From Pseudomonadota bacterium (lineage in GTDB: Bacteria > Pseudomonadota > Gammaproteobacteria > Burkholderiales > Usitatibacteraceae), in the NCBI GenBank assembly GCA_029781595.1, contig JAKOWJ010000301.1, positions 1 to 59,001 of the forward strand: DNA of 59,001 nt. The letters run 5' to 3'. The notes under the pieces were generated by a model that did not search any database, was not told the origin of the DNA, and worked only from the letters and a program-made list of their open reading frames with translations. The translations under genes were made by a program, and so were the position numbers. Position 1 is the first letter of the stretch, and each line of letters begins with the position of its first letter. Shown piece by piece: positions 52,752-59,001 of this stretch.

Positions 52752-54119
52752 TCAGTTGAACTGCACGTAGACCGGGCAGGTCGTCCACTGGCAGCTCGGC
52801 GTGCCGGGCGCGCTCGGCGGGACCGGCGTGGGCCGCTTGATCTGCCGCAGGTTGAAGTTCACGGTCGTGGTGCCGACGGGCAGCTCGCAGACCGGGATGT
52901 ACCACGGCGTGGACGCGGGCTTGGGCCCGATCGAGAAGTAGAGCTTGCCGCCCGTGTACTGCGTGTGGTTCGCGCAGGCCCCGAGGGCCGGCGTGAAGTC
53001 GCCCGGGCAGGTGGAGACGCTGAACTGCACGTCCGCCTGGTCGCCGGTGGACACGGTCTCCGTGATGGTCCCGGTGTAGAGCGTGCTGGGCAGCAGGGTG
53101 CCCGTGCGCGTGACGGCCGCGGTCTCGGTCTGCTTCACGGTGCTCACGAGGGTCTGCGTGCCGGACCACGGCACCGTGTACGTCGCGGTCGTGGTGCAGC
53201 CCGACGCGACGTTGACGCTCATCGTGTTGGCCGGCACCGTGCCGAGGCTCGCCGCCTGGCCGGACGGGCCGCCGATCTCGGTCGGGGTGCCGAGCGTGAA
53301 GGACAGCGTGCCGGGCGGCGTGACGCCCGCCGGCGCCGTCGCGGGCGGCGTGAAGGTGATGGTCTGCGAGGCGCCGCTGCCGGCCGGGAACGTCAGCGTG
53401 CCGGTGGCGGGATTGAGCGTGCCGCCGCCGGTGACGAGCGCGCCGGTAGCAGTCATCGTGCCGCCGAGCGTGAACGGCACCGACCAGCCGCCGCCCGTGC
53501 CGCCCACGCGGGTCACGGTGACGGACACGGCGCTGCCGCCGAAGTAGGCGGTGGAGGTGCCCGAGGAGAACTGGAAGGCGACGGGCGAGTTCGGGTCGAC
53601 GACCTGGATGACGGCGGGGTTGGTGCCCGTGACGCCGCCGGCAGAGGCCGTGAGGGTGATCTGGCACGTGGCCGGGGCTGCCGGCGCCGCGATGGTGAAT
53701 GCGGCCGAGGTGCTGTTCTCGGCCGACGCGAAGTTCGCGGTAGCGGAGGTGCCTCCGTTCACGGTGCAGCCACCGCTCGTGGCGGTGACAGTGGCGATCG
53801 TCGCTGCGCCGCCTGCCGTGGCGCCGGTCCGCGTGACGGCCAGCGTGGTCGTGCCGGACGGCGAGAGGCTCAGCTGCGTGCCGGTGAGGTTGAAGGCGAC
53901 GTTGCCGGCCGAGGGCGTGGTGCCGCCGCCCGACGAGCACTGGAAGACGAAGTTGCCCTGGGTGTCACCCGTGAAGCTGCCGTACGTGCACGTGGTGGTG
54001 CCGACCGTCACCGTCGAGGCGACGGCCGGCGGCGCCGCGATGCCGGCCGCCAGGCCCATCGCCGCGGCGAGAACGACGCCGTAGCGACGCAGGGCCGCGA
54101 ATCGGGAAGTGGGGTTCAT
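52752..54119 (-). CDS. Secreted Ser/Thr/Gly-rich protein with Calx-beta-like domain
   Basis: 455 residues. The signal peptide (about 1-36, MNPTSRF...APPAVA) leads to a protein unusually rich in Thr, Gly, Ala and Ser with several cysteine pairs. About 175-285 looks like a Calx-beta or Ig-like beta-sandwich (FQFSSGTSTAYFGGSAVSVTVTRVGG...). The C-terminal third contains GKLYFSIGPKPASTPWYIPVCELP. No enzyme motif. The Thr/Ser density and the GT41/exporter operon downstream suggest a glycosylated surface protein (inference). An AAGGA SD precedes the ATG. Confidence 0.8.
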   Translation of the reverse strand: MNPTSRFAALRRYGVVLAAAMGLAAGIAAPPAVASTVTVGTTTCTYGSFTGDTQGNFVFQCSSGGGTTPSAGNVAFNLTGTQLSLSPSGTTTLAVTRTGATAGGAATIATVTATSGGCTVNGGTSATANFASAENSTSAAFTIAAPAAPATCQITLTASAGGVTGTNPAVIQVVDPNSPVAFQFSSGTSTAYFGGSAVSVTVTRVGGTGGGWSVPFTLGGTMTATGALVTGGGTLNPATGTLTFPAGSGASQTITFTPPATAPAGVTPPGTLSFTLGTPTEIGGPSGQAASLGTVPANTMSVNVASGCTTTATYTVPWSGTQTLVSTVKQTETAAVTRTGTLLPSTLYTGTITETVSTGDQADVQFSVSTCPGDFTPALGACANHTQYTGGKLYFSIGPKPASTPWYIPVCELPVGTTTVNFNLRQIKRPTPVPPSAPGTPSCQWTTCPVYVQFN

Positions 54120-54230
54120 TGCAATCCTTTCTGGAGATGTCAACGGGTTCGCAGTCGCGCAGAAACATCGAGGCTCTTGTCGGCCTGCGCCCGTGACCCT
54201 CCCGGCACGGGACTTGCGTGGATACCGGCG

Positions 54231-54236
54231 ATTATA
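54231..54236 (-). promoter_or_regulatory. -10 box for the Calx-beta-like surface protein gene
   Basis: A perfect TATAAT on the minus strand, giving a leader of about 105 nt. The -35 position is poor, so an activator may be needed. Confidence 0.45.
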
Positions 54237-54283
54237 CGCAATGGTACTGGCCGCGGATGCGGCCTATCTACCGAATATTCATG

Positions 54284-54313
54284 AAAAAAACGGGCAGACC
54301 GAAGTCTGCCCGT
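54284..54313 (-). terminator. Strong intrinsic terminator after the 490-residue surface protein
   Basis: A 10-bp stem, ACGGGCAGAC / GTCTGCCCGT with a UUCG loop on the minus strand, is followed by seven T. It is 58 nt past the stop codon and is among the clearest terminators in the window. Confidence 0.9.
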
Positions 54314-54371
54314 CGGGTGCTGCTGGCAGGGGGCCGTGAATCCGGCCCCCGTCCGGACTTCATCACCGCGA

Positions 54372-55844
54372 TTACGGCGTCGGGGCGATGTTGTCGGTGT
54401 AGTTGTGCTGGAACAGGCTGCCATAGTTGCCCTGGCAGGAAGCGCCGGCGCAGGTCAGCGTGCCGTTGTTGAACGTGCGAGCCATGAAGCCCGTGACCGG
54501 CAGACCGATGTAGGTCTGCGCGCCAGCCGCCGCCGCGCCCGTCGTGACGTTGACGGTGTTGGAGGCCGCTTGCGAGGTCAGGCCGACCAGGGCGTTGGCG
54601 CCCGTGAAGACCAGGTTGGCCCAGCCGTTCTGGTTGCCCGTCGTGACGTTCACCGCCAGGGTGTTGGCGGAGCCGAGCACGCCGGAGGTCGTGCCGCTCG
54701 GGTTGTGCGCCTGGCCGGAGCGGATGCTCAGGACGGTCGACTCCCAGCAGAGGCCGGCGACCAGCGTCGGGGGCAGCGGCGAGAAGTCGCCACCGGCAGC
54801 CGTCGCGCTGCGCTCTTCGCGGTTGAAGAACGTGAAGCCGAAGGACTCGCAGGAACCCGTGGCCGTGAACTTGTTGGTGAACGGCGGGGTGGCGGCGGCG
54901 GTCGTCACGTAGAAGCGCTTGGTCGGGAACGTCATCACCCAGTCGGTGTTCGACTTGGTGGCGGCGTCCAGCACGTACTCGTTGATGACGTTGGAGTGCA
55001 TCATCGTCGAGGACACGGCGTCGATGCCGACGAGCCACGCCGAGGTGTAGGCGCGCGTGCCGGTGGCGGACGACGTGATCACGACGGAGACCGGGTCGGC
55101 CTGGGCGAGGTTGCCGACTTCCGAGCCGATGTCCGTGTAGATGTTGGCGGCGGTGACGTTGGCCAGGGCGACGGCGTTGTAGCCGGAGTCCGAGCCGTTG
55201 TTCACGTTGATCAGCGTGCCCGTGCCGGTGATGCCGCCCGTGGGCGCGGCCTGGTCGGCCAGCGGGAGGGCGTTCGGGCCGGGGCCCTGCACCGAGGCGC
55301 AGCCCGGGGGCACGCCGGTGGCGGCCCCGTGGGTGATCGCCGTCAGGGACGGGCCGATGACCGTGGCCATCTCGAGCATCTCGACGTAGCCTTCGCGGGT
55401 GCGGGAGAGCGTCGTGCCCGCGCCGTCGTCGAACGCGCCGGAGTACTGGAAGTTCCGGAAGTCCACGCCGGTGGCGGGGATGGCCGGGTTCGTGCACGAG
55501 ACGTCGGACGTGATCAGGCGGCCGCCGGCGGCGCTGTCGGAGCTGGCCGGGATGATGGCGCCGGTCCACACGTCGTTGGGCGACAGGTACAGGTTGAAGT
55601 CAAGGACTTCGCGCGAGTTCTTGCCTTCGCGGAAGCGGACCTTGACGACCTTGCCGGTGTTGGTCGTGTTGACGACGGACAGGTACGTGTTGAAGGAGTT
55701 GCCGTCGGCGGACTGGACCGTGTAGTAGGGGTAGATCAGCGCTTGGCCGAGACCGTTCGCGTCCTGGTACACGGCATGGGCCGAACCGATGCCCAGGCCC
55801 GCGAAGACGGCGGTAGCCAGAGCTTTTCTTTTGAAGGCGTTCAT
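54372..55844 (-). CDS. Surface/secreted protein of a betaproteobacterial family, function unknown
   Basis: 490 residues. Signal peptide MNAFKRKALATAVFAGLGIGSAHA, then YQDANGLGQALIYPYYTVQSADGNSFNTYLSVVNTT and VKVRFREGKNSREVLDFNLYLSPNDVWTGAII. This opening recurs in a family I know only as uncharacterised cell-surface proteins of betaproteobacteria. The rest is rich in Thr, Asn, Ala and Gly with beta-strand periodicity and a few Cys. No domain or catalytic motif was recognised. The strong sigma-70 promoter, good SD (AAGGAG) and strong terminator suggest high expression as a single transcript. It may be a surface-layer or porin-like component. Confidence 0.8.
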   Translation of the reverse strand: MNAFKRKALATAVFAGLGIGSAHAVYQDANGLGQALIYPYYTVQSADGNSFNTYLSVVNTTNTGKVVKVRFREGKNSREVLDFNLYLSPNDVWTGAIIPASSDSAAGGRLITSDVSCTNPAIPATGVDFRNFQYSGAFDDGAGTTLSRTREGYVEMLEMATVIGPSLTAITHGAATGVPPGCASVQGPGPNALPLADQAAPTGGITGTGTLINVNNGSDSGYNAVALANVTAANIYTDIGSEVGNLAQADPVSVVITSSATGTRAYTSAWLVGIDAVSSTMMHSNVINEYVLDAATKSNTDWVMTFPTKRFYVTTAAATPPFTNKFTATGSCESFGFTFFNREERSATAAGGDFSPLPPTLVAGLCWESTVLSIRSGQAHNPSGTTSGVLGSANTLAVNVTTGNQNGWANLVFTGANALVGLTSQAASNTVNVTTGAAAAGAQTYIGLPVTGFMARTFNNGTLTCAGASCQGNYGSLFQHNYTDNIAPTP

Positions 55845-55872
55845 GTTCTGGGTTACTCCTTTGGTGAAGATG

Positions 55873-55886
55873 AAAGTGATCACTTT
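55873..55886. repeat. Perfect 14-bp palindrome in the surface-protein leader
   Basis: AAAGTGA-TCACTTT lies between the predicted start site (about 55901) and the SD of the 490-residue protein gene. It could be an operator for a dimeric repressor. Confidence 0.5.
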
Positions 55887-55907
55887 ATTAGAGGTTACAA
55901 CGGCGAG

Positions 55908-55936
55908 ATTCTATCCCAGTCACCCGGGATTTACAA
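55908..55936 (-). promoter_or_regulatory. Sigma-70 promoter of the 490-residue surface protein gene
   Basis: -35 TTGTAA (55931-55936) and -10 TAGAAT (55908-55913) with an ideal 17-bp spacer, on the minus strand, about 65-90 nt upstream of the ATG. Best sigma-70 match in the window. Confidence 0.75.
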
Positions 55937-55979
55937 ACCATCCAGCCTTCCTGCGCGGGGGCCTGCCGGCCCCCGGAAT

Positions 55980-56420
55980 TCAACCCTTCTGCACGTACCA
56001 CCAGGTCCCGTCCGTGCGGATCCAGGTCTCCCGGATCGGGGTGGAAACCAGGTTGCCCTGGTAGGCGTACTGGATGGTGACCGTCACGTCGCAGGCCTCG
56101 TCGGCCTGGCAGGCCACCGCCTGCACGTCCGCCTTCTTCCAGAAACCCACCCGCATCGACCGGATGAAGTCCTCGTAGCTCAGCACCGAGCGGCTCGCCG
56201 GACTGTAGAACTTGTAGGCCTCGGCCATGTTGTTCTTCAGCAAGGCATCCCACCGTGCCTGCGCCCTTTCCTTCACGAGCGCCTCGCGGGGTTTCGCCGC
56301 TTCGGCCGCGGGTCCCGGCGTCGCGGCGCACCCGGCGAAGCCGGCGACCACTGCCGCGATCAGGAACCGCACGAACCACCCGGACCACACCGGGGTACCG
56401 CCAATCGAAAGTCTTTTCAC
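55980..56420 (-). CDS. Small putative lipoprotein
   Basis: 146 residues from a GTG start (VKRLSIGG...), chosen because GGAG lies 6 nt upstream. A TTG 15 nt further upstream is less convincing. A hydrophobic signal (FVRFLIAAVVAGFAGC) ends in a possible lipobox, with lipidation at the cysteine near residue 31. The mature part (about 40-146) looks like a small alpha+beta domain resembling NTF2-type folds (WDALLKNNMAEAYKFYSPASR and ETWIRTDGTWWYVQKG). The function is unknown. It sits between the secretin gene and the surface-protein gene. Confidence 0.72.
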   Translation of the reverse strand: MKRLSIGGTPVWSGWFVRFLIAAVVAGFAGCAATPGPAAEAAKPREALVKERAQARWDALLKNNMAEAYKFYSPASRSVLSYEDFIRSMRVGFWKKADVQAVACQADEACDVTVTIQYAYQGNLVSTPIRETWIRTDGTWWYVQKG

Positions 56421-56478
56421 GCTTGCTCCGGACAAAGCCTAGTCAAATTCAAAAGGGGCGTCAAACGAATTCTGCAGA

Positions 56479-56506
56479 TTTATACAACACTGTGGTGCTT
56501 TTGCAA
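56479..56506 (-). promoter_or_regulatory. Probable promoter of the small lipoprotein gene
   Basis: -35 TTGCAA and -10 TATAAA separated by 16 bp on the minus strand, in an AT-rich 110-nt stretch that contrasts with the GC-rich neighbourhood. The leader would be about 50 nt. Confidence 0.55.
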
Positions 56507-56605
56507 CAACCGTATGCATTTTGACCAATCAAGCAGTTAGGGTCGAATGCTCCAGTACTTTCTGATGATCAGGGGCCCGGAAGGCCGATTTCCGGCCGGC
56601 CCGGG

Positions 56606-58774
56606 CTAGCGAGCCGGCGCGGCGGCGGCCGGCTCCGGTTTCGGCGGCAGGAGTCCTTCCAGGGAGGGCATGCGACGGCGCAGCTCCTCGGTCGCCTCGA
56701 TCGCCTGGGCGGAACTGGTGACGACTACGGGCCGGATGATCAGAATCGTCTCCGTCCGGCGCTTGGAGATGGTCTGCGTGCCGAACGCGGCGCCCAGCAC
56801 GGGGATCTTCGACAGAAGCGGCACACCGCCTGTGGAGCGCGTGTTGTCCTCGCGGATGAGGCCCCCGAGCACGATCGACTCCCCGGACGCCACCACGACG
56901 GTCGTCGTCGCCGAGCGCTGGCTGATGGTCGGGTTCGCGCCCGCGACGTCGGTGGGCTGGGGCACGCTCACCTCCTGATTCACCTCGAGGGTCACTTGTC
57001 CGCCGGAATTGATCCGGGGCGTGACGGACAGGAGGATGCCCGTCTCGATGTACTGGAAGCTGTTGATGAGGCCCGTGGAAGTGCCCGCGACCGTCTGCTG
57101 CTGGGTCTGCACCGAGATGCGGTCGCCGATCTTGATCTGCGCCTTCTGGTTGTCCAGCACCATGAGTTGGGGCGTGGCGAGCACCTGCAGGCGCCCGTCC
57201 TTGCCGAGGGCGTTGAGCACCCCGCGCACGTCGCCCCCCAGGCGGTTGATCAGTTGAAGGCCGCCGCCGGTCGCGTTGAAGGGAACGTCTCCCGACGGCG
57301 TCGCGGGCAGGCCCCCCATGTTCAGGAAGCCGGAGGTGACGCTCGCGTCGTTCACGCTGCGGCCCGTGAGAAACCAGTCGACGCCGAACTTCAGGTCGTC
57401 CGATAGCGTCACTTCGGCGAGCGTGACCTCGACAAGCACCTGCTTCGGGATCACGTCGAGCTTGGCGAGCGCCGACTCGATGATCTCGTAGTCGGTGGGG
57501 GTGGCGAGGATGAGGAGCGCGTTGTTGTCCTTGTCCGCGATGACGCGCACCTCGCTCGAGACGTTGGTGACGGTGCCGGGGATCGCGAACGAGGCGGCCG
57601 TGGGCAGCGCCGCGGCCGGCGCCTGCGTCGAGCCCGTCGCCGGCGCGCCCGCCGCGGGCGTCGAGCCGATCTGGCCGGGTCGCATGCCCGGCGCGAGCTG
57701 CGGCGGCGTGATCGTGGTGGTGGTGCGCTTGGTGAAGAGCTCGCTCACGAGGTTGGCGAGGTTCTCGGCCTTGCCGTTCTTCACGGTGTAGACGAACAGG
57801 CGCGAGCCGCCCGAGGTGCCGCCGATCTGGTCCAGGCGCTCCATCCAGGAGCGCGCGGTCTCCAGGTACTTCGGCTGCGTCGTGATGATGAGCAGCGCGT
57901 TCAGCCGCTCGATGGGCACCACGCGCACGAGCCCGGCGAGCGGGCTCGCGCCGCCGGCGCCGAAGACCTTGTCGAGGTCGCCCACGAGCGTCTTCACGTC
58001 GGCGCTGCGCACCGGGAAGATCCCGATGGAGTAGCCGGCCAGCCAGTCCACGTCGAAGAGCTCGACGGTGTCGACCAGGTGGCGAAGCTCGCGCTGGTTG
58101 CCCGCGACGATCACGAGGTTGCGCACCTCGTCGACGCGCACCGTGTTGTCCGCGGTGAAGGGCTCGAGGAGCTTGGCCATCTCCTTCGCGGACACGAACT
58201 TCACGGGGATGACGAGCACCGAGTAGCCCGGGGGGATGGGCGTCGTCGCGCCGCCGAGCTGCGGCGAGACCGACCCGCGGACCGCCGCGATGGGCAGCAC
58301 CTTGAAGATGCCGTCCTCCTTCACCACCGCGGCGTTGTTCTGCCGCAGCAGCATCTCGAGCGTGGGCAGCAGCGCCGAGCGGGGGATGGGCTTGACGGTC
58401 CGGAACGTCACCGTGCCCGTCACGCCCGGGTGCACCGTGTACGACTCGTGCAGGTAGTCGCCGAGGATCACCTTCGCGGCGGCGCGCACGTCCAGCGCCT
58501 CGAAGTTCAGGCTCGCCTCCTCGGGGCCGGCCGGCGCCTGCGGCGCGAGCGGCTTGGTGTTCAGGAACGTGCCGGTGCCGGGAAACACCCGCGGCTTGTC
58601 GGGCGTCGCCGCCCGAGCGGCGGACTGCGGCGCGGCCGCCGGGACCTTCGGGCCGAAGTCCGACTGCACGCGCACCGGCGCCTCCGGCTGCGGGGTGGGC
58701 AGGAGCGAGCACGAGGCGGCGGCGATCGCGAGCGCGGCGGCGGCGGCGCGCGAGGCAAGGCGCGGGGCTTTCAA
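56606..58774 (-). CDS. gspD: Type II secretion-like secretin (GspD family)
   Basis: About 722 residues. Signal with lipobox-like AAASC, then N-domains (SLNFEALDVRAAAKVILGDYL and GYSVLVIPVKFVSAKEMAKLLEP) with a proline/alanine/threonine-rich insertion near 370-410. The secretin barrel (about 505-700) contains VLVEVTLAEV, LATPQLMVLDNQKAQIKIGD and SGESIVLGGLIRED. It forms the outer-membrane gate for protein export. Start uncertain: TTG with GGTGA 3 nt before it is preferred over an ATG 45 nt upstream that lacks an SD. The end of another gene lies just upstream. Confidence 0.85.
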   Translation of the reverse strand: MKAPRLASRAAAAALAIAAASCSLLPTPQPEAPVRVQSDFGPKVPAAAPQSAARAATPDKPRVFPGTGTFLNTKPLAPQAPAGPEEASLNFEALDVRAAAKVILGDYLHESYTVHPGVTGTVTFRTVKPIPRSALLPTLEMLLRQNNAAVVKEDGIFKVLPIAAVRGSVSPQLGGATTPIPPGYSVLVIPVKFVSAKEMAKLLEPFTADNTVRVDEVRNLVIVAGNQRELRHLVDTVELFDVDWLAGYSIGIFPVRSADVKTLVGDLDKVFGAGGASPLAGLVRVVPIERLNALLIITTQPKYLETARSWMERLDQIGGTSGGSRLFVYTVKNGKAENLANLVSELFTKRTTTTITPPQLAPGMRPGQIGSTPAAGAPATGSTQAPAAALPTAASFAIPGTVTNVSSEVRVIADKDNNALLILATPTDYEIIESALAKLDVIPKQVLVEVTLAEVTLSDDLKFGVDWFLTGRSVNDASVTSGFLNMGGLPATPSGDVPFNATGGGLQLINRLGGDVRGVLNALGKDGRLQVLATPQLMVLDNQKAQIKIGDRISVQTQQQTVAGTSTGLINSFQYIETGILLSVTPRINSGGQVTLEVNQEVSVPQPTDVAGANPTISQRSATTTVVVASGESIVLGGLIREDNTRSTGGVPLLSKIPVLGAAFGTQTISKRRTETILIIRPVVVTSSAQAIEATEELRRRMPSLEGLLPPKPEPAAAAPAR

Positions 58775-58829
58775 GGGATCACCGCGGGAGCAGGAGGCGG
58801 GGCGGGCAAGGGGCGACATTCTGGCACAC

Positions 58830-59001
58830 TCAGTTCTGGCGTTGCGCGGCGCGGGCGGCGCGGCGTCTGGCGATGATCTCCTCGGGCGTCATCGCCGAGG
58901 ACTGCGACGTGGCCGCCGGGGGCGCGCCCCGCAGGCCGCCGACGTTGGGCCGGCCGTTGGCGCCCGCGGGCACCGGCGCGCCGGGCGCGGGCATCGCCGT
59001 G
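58830..59001 (-). CDS. 3' end of an unidentified gene upstream of the secretin
   Basis: Only the C-terminal 56 residues are visible, TAMPAPGAPVPAGANGRPN...MTPEEIIARRRAARAAQRQN and a stop. It is proline/glycine-rich and ends in a basic helix. Its position directly upstream of gspD (10 nt from an alternative start) suggests another secretion-apparatus gene such as gspC or gspN. The fragment has no diagnostic motif, so this stays open. Confidence 0.6.
   Translation of the reverse strand, partial: TAMPAPGAPVPAGANGRPNVGGLRGAPPAATSQSSAMTPEEIIARRRAARAAQRQN

Noticed and set aside
56562-56600. CTGATGATCAG palindrome and GC-rich hairpin after the secretin gene as a terminator
   Set aside because: Inverted repeats exist, but no T-run follows on the minus strand. 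Left out as a terminator call.

Overview
The window is one contiguous piece of a very GC-rich chromosome (by eye near 70 % GC). The gene families and their order point to a betaproteobacterium: an AlgZ/AlgR-type two-component pair divergent from argH; cyaY-lptM-lysA; glnA-(DUF4124)-glnL-glnG; pyrR-pyrB beside a degenerate dihydroorotase; an ATP-grasp type glutamate-cysteine ligase with gshB; and a DUF3683 FAD/Fe-S oxidoreductase. I cannot name the genus. No insertion sequences, prophage genes, tRNA, rRNA or CRISPR arrays were seen. Genes are densely packed, with many 1- to 4-nt stop/start overlaps (ATGA or GTGA) and frequent GTG starts.

Region by region. 1-6,650: the tail of a LysR regulator, algR-algZ, argH, a MarR-type regulator with a cysteine-rich tail and a near-perfect operator in its own promoter, cyaY (frataxin), the small lipoprotein lptM, lysA, and a Lys/Ala-rich AlgP-like histone H1-type protein. 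6,650-10,300: thpR, mgtE, mtgA, aroE. 10,300-15,400: the nitrogen regulon core, where glnA has a recognisable sigma-54 promoter and an array of NtrC sites, followed by a DUF4124 protein, glnL (ntrB) and glnG (ntrC). 15,400-21,450: a GAF/PAS/GGDEF/EAL protein, xth, a DUF4124-glutaredoxin fusion and oligopeptidase A. 21,480-25,250: the translationally coupled series algH-ruvX-pyrR-pyrB-pyrC'. 25,300-30,450: photolyase, a secreted protein of unknown function divergent from a LysR regulator, and an S9 peptidase. 30,580-36,600: tonB, an RNB-family ribonuclease, a YqiA-like esterase, a PhzF-like protein, mpl and a DUF486 membrane protein. 36,700-41,040: gshA-gshB, an unknown 537-residue protein and a HIT protein. 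41,100-45,000: a 1,284-residue FAD/Fe-S oxidoreductase.

45,050-59,001 is an envelope region read entirely leftward. A T2SS-like secretin (with a partial gene upstream), a small lipoprotein and two secreted surface proteins come first in transcription order. They are followed by a tight operon: parvulin peptidyl-prolyl isomerase, Wzm, Wzt (with a glycan-recognition tail), two TPR/GT41 (OGT/SPINDLY-like) glycosyltransferases, and a YqaA-like membrane protein. A hairpin terminator sits between the second surface-protein gene and this operon.

The least ordinary parts are (i) this surface-protein/PPIase/exporter/GT41 module, whose two GT41 proteins both appear to lack a histidine that is conserved in the family, and (ii) the MarR regulator with a C-X2-C-X2-C-X9-C-X15-C tail, with three copies of one palindrome at its own promoter and upstream of the histone-like gene.
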